Assembly (NCBI GenBank): GCA_031771865.1
Contig: JASISA010000019.1
Span: forward strand, 1,178,001 to 1,242,000
Direction: 5' to 3'
Source of the DNA: Nothophaeocryptopus gaeumannii
Lineage: Eukaryota; Ascomycota; Dothideomycetes; Mycosphaerellales; Mycosphaerellaceae
Length of the DNA stretch: 64,000 nucleotides
Part shown: piece by piece, positions 11,421-23,434 of the stretch
Layout: every line of letters begins with the position of its first letter
Position numbering within the stretch: the stretch's first letter is position 1
Program-made: the position numbers and the translations under genes
Notes under the pieces: model-generated
Database searches by the model: none
What the model saw: the letters and a program-made list of their open reading frames with translations, nothing else
What the model was told of the DNA's origin: nothing

Positions 11421-13008
11421 TGCTACGAGTAGCTCACTACACACCTCCTAGCTTCGGGGACAGAGGCCCAGGCCAAACCCCTATCCCACGCTCCGCATCC
11501 TGTTTGCTCCTTAAGCTTTGGGCATGCTCTCTCGGGCCTCAGAAAACTGAGGAGCGGTCGCCTCTCTTCCAAAACCGACATGCGCATCCGTCCTCTCAGG
11601 CTGGGCAGACAGTGTCTCAGTCGCTGCCATTGCCCACCACGCCCCAGGAGAGCGACTCCCTTCGCGTTACTATACCGCATCTCTTTGGATATGGCCGGCC
11701 GTGTCTCGCAGGCTTGCTCGGTTGTTACTCCTATCCAGGCAGCGCCAGCCTTGCGTTTCCACCCACTAACCAATGTATCGTCTCCTCCCCGCTTCCTTCG
11801 CCTTGTACCTCTCCCTTTGTGTTCTGAAATCGGCCTTCGGCTCGCCTCTCTGTGAATCCTTTGCCTGAATCTCTATGTAGGCCCTCCTAGATTTCTAAGC
11901 TCTTTGGAATGGCCGCCAGACTAGGTGTCCTTCTCCCCTAGGCCATGCCCTGGGTAAACCCTCCCACCCGCACTTGGGAGATCAACAGGCCCCTATGGGC
12001 TTCGTGGCGTAGTTCTAAATTCCATTGCCCGCTGACTGACACCACATCCTCTAAGCTCTTCCATCTAGGCTCTTCCAAGTGCATAGCTCATTTGCTCCAG
12101 CCTTAACAACGCGTACGCTCTCTAGCTCTTTTCAAAACCTTCTAGGACAGGTGTTCCGGGTCCAGAAGCTTCGTATTGGGTGACTTGTTGTCCTTTTGAC
12201 TCCAAATACCCTCAGAGGGGGATTCCTCCCATACACCAGAGGTGTCCTTTCGACGCCTGGGAGTTCCGCGGCTCTCACGTACGCTCACGGTCGAGCGGAC
12301 CTGGTTCCTACGCAGGCAGGTCGTCTTCGGATGGTTTTCATACCCGTTTTGATGGTAGTCCTCTGTTCGGAGTTGTCTTGGCGATACCACACCGGATTTC
12401 GCGCTTCACTCCTCCGCTCCATCGGTGAGAAAATTTGGCTCTGCATGCGACGGCGACAACGTCGCCGCCCATCCAGGTTCGTAGCCAGCACCACGTACAG
12501 GTATTCCTCGTCGCTGGCCCGCATCGTAAATAATCAGCCGCGAAAATAAGGAATTGTTCTCCAGAAAATCCGCGTTGGAAAGTGAAGTTAGCTGCCTGAA
12601 TAGCTGAGGACTGTGCCGCAATGACGAGCGAAATGACAGTTCATGTCTCGATGCTTGTTCGGCTCGTAGACTTGGACATCTTTGGTAAGTCAATTGAATT
12701 TTTCTAGTGTGTGCATTGGGAGAATCGGGTTGAGAGATGACCCGATGATGCTGTAACAGGAGCTCGTTGAAGTAGTATATGAACAAAGAAAAGCCCGGAC
12801 GAAAAGCTTCGTGCGAAAGGCAGTTGTTGTAGATCCATTCGTGATTGGGGAACTTCTTCGACTTCAGAGCCTTGACACAAATACTCGCCTGATTCAAGAT
12901 CCACAACCTCCCTGTTCGCAACGTTTATTCCACCATTGTTTCCTAGATCAATCAACAACTTCTCAAGACACCCTCCCACGAAACCAACCATCGAGACAAC
13001 AAGACACC
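11421..13008. other. Transition zone and upstream region of the monooxygenase gene
   Basis: From about 11420 the base composition returns to about normal GC. Minus-strand 11423-11773 stays open for 116 codons directly upstream of the decayed endonuclease, but shows no recognisable domain; it may be the 5' part of the old LINE that escaped RIP. A tight 7-bp stem with a 3-nt loop (cggcgac/gtcgccg) lies at 12451-12467. From about 12560 to 13008 the sequence is probably the promoter and 5' UTR of the next gene. No supported gene. Confidence 0.5.
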
Positions 13009-14395
13009 ATGGGCTCCACTACCTATCCGCAGCAGCAGCAGCAACACGTCCTCATCATAGGCGCCGGCATAACAGGCCTCGCCATAGCCCACGGTCTCTC
13101 GCAATGCAACCCTCCAATATCGTACACAATCTTCGAAGCCGAATCTCAATCCACCTACCGCCCCCGCGAATGGACAATGGCACTACACTGGTCAATTCCC
13201 ATGCTCAAATCCCTCCTACCTTCCCATCTAGCCTCCCGCTTGCTAGATGAAGTGGTTGTGGATAGGAGTTTGGACTGGGAAAACCATGAGAATCGCGTGA
13301 TGAAGATCTATGACGGTGTCAAAGGGAACGTGATAACGGAGATTCCGATGCCGGAGGGGTTTCGGAGGGTTAGTAGGAGGAAGTTGAGGGCACTGTGTGG
13401 GGAGGCGGTGGATGTGAAATGGGGGCATGTGCTGAAGGAGGTGGTGTATGGCGAGAATGGGACCGTGACTGCCAAATTCGAAAATGGTGAAGGTATTACC
13501 GGGACATTGTTGGTTGGTGCTGATGGGGCCCGTAGTGCGGTGAGACAGCACATTCTTGGACCAGAAAAGGGAGTCGCTGCGCCGCTGGACATTGTGCATA
13601 CGAATAATGCGTTTCGGTATGATACGGCGGAAAAGGCGAGGTTTGTTAGGGCTGCGGCTCCCGTTTTCAGTCAGATGGTTCATCCAGACTGTATTGTTTT
13701 TATTTCAATCCAGGACGTGCCGGATGCGGGGAAGCCTGAGACGTGGAGATTCCAGATTGTGAGGGCTTCTGATACTTTGCTGGGAATGTCGCTAATTGGC
13801 ATCCTTCCTAGAAATTGTCGAACGAGGAGAAGCGAAAGGAGATAATGGAGAGGGCGCAACATTTGCAGGAGGCAAGTGAACCTGCCGAAAATCGCCGCGA
13901 AGCATCGATGCTGACTCGACATTATAGCCTTTCCGCTCAGCGGTGATGTGGATTCCATTGGGCATCGAGATCCAGTACAATGACCTGGCGTCCTGGCAGA
14001 CGCTAGAATGGGACACTCGAGGAGGACGAGTAACGCTGGCTGGCGATGCAGCACATTCTATGCCGCCGCATCGTGGACAAGGTGAGTTTCGCAACAAGCT
14101 GATACTTGATCCTGGTGTAAGTTCGAATTCGCTAATCTCGGTGCTCTTACCTGAAGGTGTCAACCAAGCCATCAACGACGCGTACAACCTGGTCGGCGGT
14201 CTCCTAAAGGTTGCCACCGGGCAGACAAGCCAGGCAGAATCGATTGATGTGTACATGCGCGAAGTGGTAGAACGCGGGTCGAAAGAGGTGGTGTTAAGTA
14301 AGGAGAGCGCGTGGACGCAGTTGGATTATGCCAGTTTCAAGGACAGCGTGCTGGTCAGGCACGGACTCGAGCGGTCGCCCGAGGAACATGAATAA
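13009..14395 (+). CDS. FAD-dependent monooxygenase (PHBH fold)
   Basis: Probable NAD(P)H- and FAD-dependent hydroxylase of small or aromatic compounds; substrate unknown. Four exons (13009-13758, 13812-13871, 13928-14081, 14157-14395) give 400 aa. Seen: an N-terminal dinucleotide-binding loop IIGAGITGLAIAHGL (about residues 13-27), the DG motif LLVGADGARSAVR (about 167-179) and the FAD ribityl-binding GD motif VTLAGDAAHSMPPHRGQG near 300, all typical of the family. The second intron (13872-13927) has a GC donor (GAG|GCAAGT) and a TATAG acceptor with a CTGAC branch; this reading is needed to give HLQEPFRSA. The gene borders the transposon island. Confidence 0.88.
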
Positions 14396-15440
14396 TCCGG
14401 CTTGGCTTGTGAAGACGAACCAGTTTCAGTCCCTGCCGTGGCCCGGTCGAAAGGCAGGCAGGTGGCATTTACGATTTTGGTGCCTTGCCGCCTTGGAGAA
14501 GAAAGGCTGGAACTCCTCTTCGTCCTGCTGAATGCAACGCTGTGCAAATGCATAATGTAGATGGATCCATGGCCGGGTAATGATGCTTTATCTCGCCCGA
14601 GAGGGAGGAGAGGAGAGGTTCGAGGTTCGCTGCTTACATATAGCCCAAGAAAGTCTCCGCTCTGGCCTCACTGCGGGCCCGTGCGCGCGTAATCATCATC
14701 CCGAAGTCTCAGGCCCGGGAGCAAATGACCAGCGCGTGTGATTGCAGCGCTCAAATTGGAGTGCACAGAGGCAGCCAGCGGCCAAAGCAGACGTAACAGT
14801 AGCTAGTAGACATGGGCAATGTTAACTCCCGGTTGTTTGTTGTGCCGCGTGTGTCAATTCGTGGTGAAGGTGAAGGTGAAGCGTGCTGCACCTAGGCGGG
14901 AGTTTCCACTTTCTACCACGAGACCGAACATCTGAAGGCGGCGGCGACAGCGGCGGCCACGCACATCCTCTACTCGACAGCGACACGCTCCCCAGAAGAC
15001 ACCCGCACCCATCACTCTCAACAACACCACTACAGTCAGCATTGTCTTTCGCAAGATGCGCACTCGAGTCCCCCAAGCTTGAGCCAGTGCCGCCCAAGCA
15101 CCAGTCAGTCAGTCTTCATTGGGCACTGCATGACAAGGACCTGGCTATTCTCACTCTCACCAAAGCCCTCTCGTGCTTCCTCCACCTCCAGCAGTCCAAC
15201 GTCTGGCGCCAACACCCATCTGATCAACCCTCAGCGCCCTCAGCACCCTCAGCGCAAGTCTGCGGCGTGCCTACCGCTGGGCGCTTGTAGAGTCCATATC
15301 AGCCCTGCGTCTGCGTCCTCGAGCACGGCGACGACATAACAGACCCTCCGCCGCCCGACCGAGCACCGCTCGACCTCCGCCGACGTCAGTGAATATCGGA
15401 CTTCACGTTAAATGTGTGCTCATCTGAGATAGCGAGCATT
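14396..15440. other. Intergenic; leader of the LAMMER kinase
   Basis: No convincing coding signal. It contains a short GGTGAA direct repeat near 14865-14880 and a CA/CCT-rich stretch from about 14950 to 15440, which looks like a long 5' leader of the kinase gene. Confidence 0.5.
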
Positions 15441-17734
15441 ATGTCGACACCGCAGACGCTCACGACAACTCTTCCGCCGCACCACTTGGATCACCGGCAG
15501 CGGTATCTACCCTCGCCTCAAGACCGATATCTGCCTCCCCCGAGGCCCTCAAGCAACGTGAACGGCGGCTACCATCACAACATCCCAACCAGGCCGTCCA
15601 GCAACCTCTCCAATCGCCAGCTGCCTCCACCACCGCGGCCAGAAAGCGGGATGAGTAACGGTACATATTCACACGCACACGCTCAGGCACGAGGAGGCGC
15701 CGAGCAATACACCTACCCGAGCACGAGCTCACATCCTCAAATCAACTATGAGGAGTACAGGCAGACTGAAAGTAGTTCAACACACCCTCACAGAACGCTG
15801 CCACCACCGCCGTCCCAACATCAGCACATTGCACCAGCGTCACGTGGTTCGGTGACAAATGGCGCCGATATGCCCAGCCATGCTGGCAACTACAGCAGGT
15901 CTGGCTCTGCAGAGCGAGGCAGGAAGCGACGACAAAAGTCTCCTGTAGATTGGGTGGCATACTTTGGAGGTAAACCACCTGCGGAGATCATTGAAATCCA
16001 TGATGACGATAGCCCTGCACCCTCGGCTACCGTGCACCAGGGGCCACCACCAAACAATGGCTCGTACCCCGGGCAGCATGTTGACAAGAAGCGACGAGTG
16101 AATGGGGGCAGTGGTGACGTGCCTCAATACAGCACCACCAATACGCCATACTCATACACCAATGGCGCCTCCACAGAAAGCTTACAAGCTACCACAGCCC
16201 CAACCTCTCTGGGCTCACAGGCAAGTGCGGGAGCAGCGGCTCCAAGCAGCATGGGCAGCGCGCAGACAGGACAGAAGCGAAAACGCACAGCTGGGCGAAC
16301 ATCAGACGCCGGCAACAAAAAGCAGGAAACAGCACGGCCTGGAGCACCTAGGGGATATTTGGCCGAATATGGAGAGTATCAGACTCCTCCTAGGCAGGCG
16401 AAGAAGCAGAAAGATGTGGTGGTACCAGCCATCCACGATGTAAGGACTCACCCGTTCGGCCGGTATGACATTGAGGTTCTGACGAATTGGCACAGCGCAC
16501 AAAGTCTTCTGAGAAGATTGATGATGAAGATGGCCACTACATTGTGCACGAGAACAGCAAACTTGGAGAGCGTTACAACCTGATAGCGCTCCTCGGACAG
16601 GGCACATTCGGCAAAGTCGTGAGGGCGATTGACATCCGCACTCGTAAGGAAGTCGCCGTCAAGATTATTCGTGCAGTACCGAAGGTAAGTCGTGACCCAC
16701 AGTGTCAGCCTTGGTCTCAGCTAATGACGATTTTACAGTATCGCGATGCTAGTCGCATCGAGCTCAGAGTGCTGCAGACCTTGCGCGCGGCTGATGAGGC
16801 TAACAGGAACCGATGCATTCAGCTCCGTGACTGCTTCGACTGGAGAGGGCATATTTGCATCGTCACACCCCTACTTGGTCTGTCAGTCTTCGACTTCCTA
16901 AAGAGCGGTGGCTTCGTCCCTTTTCCTGGCTCGCATATCCAAGCCTTTGCACGACAGCTACTTGGATCGATAGCGTTCTTGCACGACCTCAACCTCATTC
17001 ACACCGACTTGAAGCCAGAGAACATCCTGTTGCTCAACCACACATACCAAACCTTCACCTACAACCGAAATATCCCATCGTCGAGCACCTTGACTTCGCG
17101 GTCTGCGAAATTCAGGAGAGTGCTCCTCAGCCCTCAGATCAATCTCATCGACTTCGGCAGTGCAACATTCGATGACGAGTATCACAGTTCTGTCGTCAGT
17201 ACTAGGCATTACAGGGCGCCTGAAATCATCCTCGGTATCGGCTGGTCTCATCCTATCGATCTCTGGTCGCTTGGATGCATCCTGGTCGAATGTTGGACAG
17301 GCGACGCGCTCTTTCAAACACACGACTGCTGCGAGCACCTCGGTATGATGGAGGCTGTGACCGGTCAGTCAATCGATCGCCATCTCATCCGGGAAGTTCA
17401 GCGAGTCTCAAAGCGCAACGACAAGAACTCGGCGGCACGCTTTTTCAAGAATGGGCACCTGCAATACCCCATGCCAGACACTCCTCGTCAGTCTAGAAAG
17501 TTCGTGCGCGGCATGAAGCGTCTGGAAGAGATCATCCCGCAGACAAACAACTTCAACAGACTGTTCCTCGACCTCCTGCGGAAGATTTTCGTGTACGATC
17601 CAAAGAAGCGCATCACAGCGCGTGAAGCGTTGAAGCATCCCTGGTTCGATGAGCTGGTGGAAGATGACGGGACGGAGGCTACGCGGATCCGGATTGAAAG
17701 GGAGCGCATGCCAGAGCAAGGCCGATCTCGGTAG
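15441..17734 (+). CDS. LAMMER (CLK-type) dual-specificity protein kinase
   Basis: Kinase of the Lkh1/KNS1/CLK family, which phosphorylates SR-type splicing factors and controls growth and stress responses. Exons 15441-16439, 16496-16684 and 16739-17734 give 727 aa. The first about 335 residues are low-complexity (P, S, Q, H-rich) with a basic RGRKRRQK patch. Kinase motifs: LGQGTFGKV (about 366-374), VAVKII with K389, HTDLKPEN (about 484-491), DFGSATF (about 534), STRHYRAPEI, and the signature EHLGMMEAVTG. The 54-bp second intron is a multiple of three and open, so it could be missed. ATG 15441 is used; the frame is open upstream but without another ATG. Confidence 0.92.
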
Positions 17735-18362
17735 CATGGGCGATTGAACGCTGCCACAGACGACATTGCTGGCGAGACAGGCTTTTGGGGTGGCTAGGTG
17801 GTCCGACGACAAAATGATGGTGTACGCCGGCGTTCAACAAAGGAAGATAGGACCTCGTGAGCAGGCCATCTTTCGCGGTCCTGCTAAGTTTTATGATGAT
17901 TCTTCTTGAGACGTGGATAGCTTTGCTCGATATGAGCGGGCGTGAGGCATTTGCATTGCGATCGGAGGGACATATTCTGGACATCAGGCATGGCGTTAGC
18001 AGATGGAACTGGATCTTGTACGATTCTACATCATACCAAAAGGTGTTGCTGTTCTCTGAGGAGGCAGATGTTGCATATTGCACTCACTGAACCATCCACA
18101 TAGCCTCCATTCATATGCTCATCAGTATCTCATGTCAGTCCCATATGATAAGGTGCCTGACGGGTGTGAAGGACATGACTCGGGGATGCTGTCAAAAGGC
18201 TTGGCGCTTCCAGACATCAGCTGTCAGTGACCCGCACGGCACCCCGCCAAAACTATAGAAGGATTCGATATCCTCTACAAACTTTCGACGAGCGACGCTC
18301 CTCTTCTTGCCTACGCGTTCGTGTCTGCAGCGAGGACAACAATCCAGCCGAAAGTAGCAAAC
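17735..18362. other. Intergenic between kinase and SRP19
   Basis: Contains the kinase 3' UTR and the SRP19 promoter. Only short frames without protein character; nothing else recognised. Confidence 0.5.
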
Positions 18363-19411
18363 ATGGCGAACCCGCGAATCGAGGAAGTCGACGACGATGC
18401 GACGGCCGATGACCCTGAGGAGATGGACCTGGACGCCTTCGACTTTGCGCGGCCGACTGGCTCGCTCGGTCAAGCAGCCACCAGCGAGAGTGAAGGTGGA
18501 AGCGGAAATGCCGCTGCAGCTGGCTCTCAGATGAGTCCGGACATGATGCAGACGCTCATGCAGCAGATGCAAGGCCAACAGGGTGGGAGTGGAAGCGGCG
18601 CTGGTGCTCCGCGGATATCAAACATGTCGCAAATGAGCGCGCAAGATCGAGAAAGATTGCTTCGCCAGCAGCAGGAGCGGACGAAGAACCATCAGTGCCT
18701 ATACCCAGTATACTTTGATGCGAAGCGAAGCCGAGAGAATGGTCGGAGGGTAGGCAAGGAGGGAGCCGTGTCCAATCCTCTGGCGATGAGCATTGCAGAA
18801 GCATGCGAGCATATTGGGAAGACGTTGGGGTTCAATCCGCATATCACATTGGAGCCAACGAAGACACATCCAAAGGATTGGGCAAACCCGGGACGAGTGA
18901 AGGTGCTCATCAAGGACGACGGCAAACCCGTCAGTCCCAAGATTCAGAACAGTAAGTCAGCTACCAGTCCCGCAGTGACTTCCAGCAAGCGCGTGCTGCT
19001 GCGTTGCCCTAGCTGCAAGCATGCTTTTTGGTGGTCCAGAAGCGCCAAACTCTTGTAACGTGTCACGACTGATCACCTCTCCCAGAACACCATCTTTACA
19101 AGCTCATATCAGATTACCTCGTCTCGCATCCAACCACTGAGGAGACACCCAGGAAGCTAAAAATACAAGGAATGCCCATGCCCAAAGACAACAAGATCAT
19201 TCCTCCAGCCATCCCGCGTGGTTCCAAGATCGGCACGATCCTCCCTTTGCATTCTCCCGCCCTCTCCGGAGGTGGTGTCTCAGAAAACTTCCTGAAAGAT
19301 ATGATGGCCGAAATGGGCGGTCAGCTCCCGCCCGGCATGGCAGGTATGGCCGGCGGATCAGATGCAGGTTCACAGCCCACCAAGAAAGTGAAAGATAAGA
19401 AGAAGAAATGA
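18363..19411 (+). CDS. SEC65: Signal recognition particle 19-kDa subunit (SRP19/Sec65)
   Basis: Binds SRP RNA helices and promotes loading of SRP54, for cotranslational targeting to the ER. Exons 18363-18951 and 19086-19411, separated by a 134-bp intron, give 304 aa. After an acidic and Q/G-rich N-terminus (about 1-110) comes the SRP19 fold: CLYPVYFDAKRSRENGRRVGKE, then NPLAMSIAEACEHIG and NPGRVKVLIKD, with HHLYKLISDYLVSHP after the intron. The C-terminus is lysine-rich (KKVKDKKKK), as in fungal homologs. ATG 18363 has an AAAC context. The long N-terminal extension is usual in filamentous fungi. Confidence 0.92.
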
Positions 19412-21406
19412 GCGACACGTACCGATTTAGCCGGTGACAAAGAAGAGGCTGCTAGGCGGACGTGATTTTGCATGTACCAACTTTCAGACCACCGTTCCAG
19501 AACAAATCTCGGCTCGACATCCCTCGCTCAGCCCACCAGCGGTTCAAAAACCTGCATTGGCGGCCACCGTGGTTTCCCGGCAGATCAAGAGAAGATCTGA
19601 GACGATCGACAAACTGGCAAAGCAAGCTCATCATCGGCATGCAAGCTGGACGGACCTTCCTCCGGACGTCCCACGGCCACAGGGCAAGGACACACACAGC
19701 AGCACAGAAAACAGAATCTTGGCCCGTGGGTAGCTGTTGCTCGGTATCTCATCAAGCAATAATGCTGTCTGTTATGCCCGAGCAGCAAGCAGCAAATGCC
19801 CTGCATTGCCACGTTGCTCCACAAGCTCCACCAATTCCACCAAACATCCAAAATACCAACATACTTCTTCACGCCTAGAACAGTGCTCTGCATCTTGCAG
19901 CATTGTCAATCATGCATGACGCCGGACGGCTGTATCTTCTACGAACTAGCGGCCCGCGCGCTGTCGTTTCACGGATTAAAGCACGCATATACTCTGCATA
20001 TACATGACACGTGCAAAAGGACTTTTCTTTTCTTGCTTGCCAGCAGCGTCATGCTCTCTTTATTCTTCCGTCGAGAACCGGAAAGTCGGTATCGCGAGTG
20101 GATGCGACACGTGATGGATTTCTGTACCTTTTTCGAAATACTAACGAAATCTTAAGGACCTTTGGGAGGATGTGCGGCAACATAACCATGTGGGAATTGC
20201 CTTTCTTGGTCTTTGGCTATCTTGGTATTGCCTGATACTTTCTACTCGTTCATCATGCAATGAGCATTACGGAGGTGATTCCGAAGGCTAGGCTAGAAAT
20301 AGCAGGTATAGCATGTACAGTATCTAGGTAGGGTTGTACTGATAAGATCGCATCTGGATTCTACCGAAATAGTGTTGTTACGTATACGCTCCCAGGCCCG
20401 ATACTTGGGATCTCTTCCCTTGCATACTGTCCTCCTCCTCTGTGGACAGTTATTATTCGGGAAGCTTATGAGAGGTGTGAGGGCTGCCTTTGTAGTAAGT
20501 GCTTTCGTGCAGAGCCAGTAGAAAGCCTAAGATGCCCGTTTCCGACGATGATGATGATGTTGTACATCGGACCATGTCCGTATCCGCTAAAGATATTGTA
20601 TCTCACATCTGGCCTTCCTGTATACCATATGCCGATATGTCTACAACCAGTGTAAGCGAAAGTGAACAGCGGGAAATCAGATGACCTCTGATGTTAAAAC
20701 TTCCTATTGGATTAGATTCACAGAAACGGCCTGTGAGTGGCTATACTTACCTTTCGATACAGTGTTCTAGCGCGAATTTATGCACTCTCGCTTACCCCGG
20801 CTGTATGTACCGAATGCAAAGCAGGGCATAGCAAGGCATATGCCGACCGAGAGAACCTAAAGTAAAATCGTAAAGAAGATCGTGGAGCTCTATTGGGTGG
20901 TCCGATCCTTCGGGTTCAGCTCCTTTGCCTCCTACTTCCTTGTCTTGCTCTGACGTCTCGTGTCTGCTGACGACGGGAACGAGCGCACCTGACTGGGGTG
21001 ACACGCCCAAAGAGAGCTTCGGAGTACATACTGAAAAAGAAAAAACCCCAGGAACTTGTCGTATGCCTGCCTACTTGGTTCCTCCATCCTCCTCTCAAGA
21101 TCCACCCCGCGCTGGCGACCCTGCTTGCGTTGGTTCGTCACCGCCATTCCTCTGAGCTTCCGAACTTCAGTTCATGCTTCCTTCCTTCCTTCCTTCCTTC
21201 GTCCCGTTGAAACGTGTGTCGTTCGCTCGCCACTCCATATGTATACTTTCAATGCCACGTCCAACGCAGACATTCGCTCCTCCTTCCTAATTCCGCACGA
21301 TATGCTTCCGCTGCCTCAGTATTCCCACTTCGATGCACTGCAAGTCAAGCGGACAATTCCGCTCGCCCACGCACTCCAACTCCCGGTGGAAAGCTTATCG
21401 ATCGGG
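19412..21406. other. Intergenic, about 2 kb
   Basis: No supported gene on either strand. It includes a TTCC tandem repeat at 21177-21200 and the 3' ends of the flanking genes. Short frames here lack domain-like content. Confidence 0.5.
21177..21200. repeat. TTCC microsatellite
   Basis: About six uninterrupted TTCC units in the intergenic region downstream of the aminotransferase gene. Confidence 0.85.
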
Positions 21407-23434
21407 TTACCGTCTCGGCTTAATGGGAGTGGTAGTGGTAGCCGCATGCGCCAACGCAGGAGGTCGAGGAACCTGAATCTGCACATCTGATGAATCATTC
21501 ACCGGTGCGGTCGCGTGTGCGGGTCTCGCAGCAATCTTTGCTGTTGCCTGCGTTGGGCTTGGACTAGTTGTAGTAGCTGCCGAAGCGGACCTCAGCGTTT
21601 CGGCGATGGGTCCAGGTAGGAGGAAGTACTTGTTCACGACTACAGCAACGGTGTCGACTACGTGTCGGATCTCGTCAGTCGTGATATTGTAGGCTGGTGC
21701 TATGATGATGTGGTCGCCTCGGCGGCCGTCGGCTCCGCCGGTTCCTGGGTAGAGAGATATGTTGTAGGGTTTTTGCATGCCTGTTCAGATGGTTATGTTA
21801 GTTGGCATATTCGTTTAGCGGGAGTAGGGCAGTCATCGATTCCGGTGCCGATGCTGAAAACGGCATGTATTTCGTGCCGAGACATGGGAGTTGAGAACCC
21901 GGTGTCGTCTGGTCAGAAAAGTGTGATTCGCACGATGACACCGGTTGCGCCTTTCGACCCCATACGATGCTTCGTTCGTTCGACTTGAATCCACACCGAT
22001 GTACAACAGCCGACCGGCAGCAAGGATATGCATCAATCCTGGCAGATGGCAATAGAGGTGGTGAAGACTTACCGAGCTCGTGGATACCCATCGCCACACC
22101 CAGAGCTGGGTCGAAGGGCTCTTTAACAGCCTTGTTCTTGACAAACTCAATGCCCCAGAACAAGCCTTTGCCTCGAATGTCGCCCACCGCCATGTGGCCC
22201 CTGAGCTTCTCTTTCAAAAGACGGCCCATCAGCGTACCTTGCTTTCGAACGTTGCTGACGAGGTCTTCGTCTCTGATGATCTTTTGCACTTGGAGCGCAG
22301 CAGCACAAGCAAGCGGATGGCCCTGATATGTTTGTCCGTGACTGAAAGCTCCAGTTCCACCTTCCAGGACCTCCACGACTTTGCGGTTCACCAGCATAGC
22401 TGCGACAGGCATGTACCCACCACCCAAGCCTTTGCCCATGGTCATGATGTCAGGCACCACACCCACGAGGGGATCTTGCCAGGCGTGAAGAGGTTTCGGG
22501 AACCGCTCGGACGGCTCAGGACCCGTACGCCCAGCACCTGACATGACCTCGTCCAGGATAAGCAGAGCTCCATACTTGTCACAAACCCTCTTGACGGCTT
22601 TAAAGTATCCGGGAACAGAAGGCACACAGCCGAGCGCGGCCCCAACGACGGGCTCCGCAATGAAGGCTGCCACGTTCTTTGATCCGATACGTTGGAACTC
22701 GGCGTCCAGCTCCGTTTCCAGTCGTTTGACGTAGTCCTTCTCTGGATCGCCCCTTGGAGACAAGCCCCTGTAGGCATAGCAAGGGCTCACCCGGCTAGTA
22801 TTTATGCTGAGAATAGGCTCGAAAATCGCCCGGCGGGCAAGGTGACCACCGGCCGCAAGAGCACCGAGTGTCGTGCCGTGATAAGATTGATGTCGAGAAA
22901 TGAAATGTGTTCGGGAATGCTCTGGTCGACTCTTCTCAAGATGATATTGCCGGGCAATCTTGAGGGCTGCCTCCATGGCTTCGCTGCCACTGCTAACGAG
23001 GAATGCGCGGGCCATCTCACCGGCGCTGCTGTCCACGAGAAGTTTGGCGAGATCTTCTGCTGCGTGAGTTGCGTAGAACAGGGAGTGGCAGTAAGACACC
23101 TCTTGCATCTGTTCGATAAGTGCATCTTGGACACTGGTCAAACGATTAGCAAGTCAATCGAGCATTGTCCAGTGCAGTTTTTAATTCGATACCGTATGTC
23201 TCCATGACCAATACATGCCACAGCGGCACCTCCAGTCGCATCGAAGATAGCTTGTCCGTTGCTGAGATGGAGGTAATGGCCTCGTGCTGCAACAACGTGG
23301 AGAGGATTGTCGTGCATGGATCGATGCAAGACATACGACTTGGCGGGTTCATGGCCAGCTCTGGTCGGGATGGACTTGTCGACGTTATCGATGGCGACGT
23401 TGCCATCGTTCATAAGGAGCACCGATGGAGACAT
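21407..23434 (-). CDS. Class-III PLP-dependent aminotransferase
   Basis: Omega-amino acid/diamine-type transaminase; exact substrate unknown. Minus-strand exons 23434-23193, 23133-22073 and 21780-21407 give 558 aa. Seen: SGSEAMEAALKIARQY (cofactor phosphate region), SYHGTTLGAL, ILDEVMSGAGRTG (aspartate contacting the pyridine N), IMTMGKGLGGGYMPVAAM with the Schiff-base lysine, and SHGQTYQGHPLACAAAL. Exon 3 supplies the fold's end (PYNISLYPGTGGADGRRGDH) plus a low-complexity A/T/P-rich tail of about 70 residues that is not usual for the family. The second intron is long (292 bp, 21781-22072) and includes a readable frame, so its structure is less certain than the rest. Confidence 0.9.

Noticed and set aside
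11423..11773. Minus-strand 116-codon frame as a host gene
   Set aside because: Lies directly upstream of the decayed endonuclease and has no recognised domain; more likely an element remnant.
13000..19411. Secondary-metabolite cluster around the FAD monooxygenase
   Set aside because: Neighbours are housekeeping genes (kinase, SRP19); no backbone synthase or pathway regulator.
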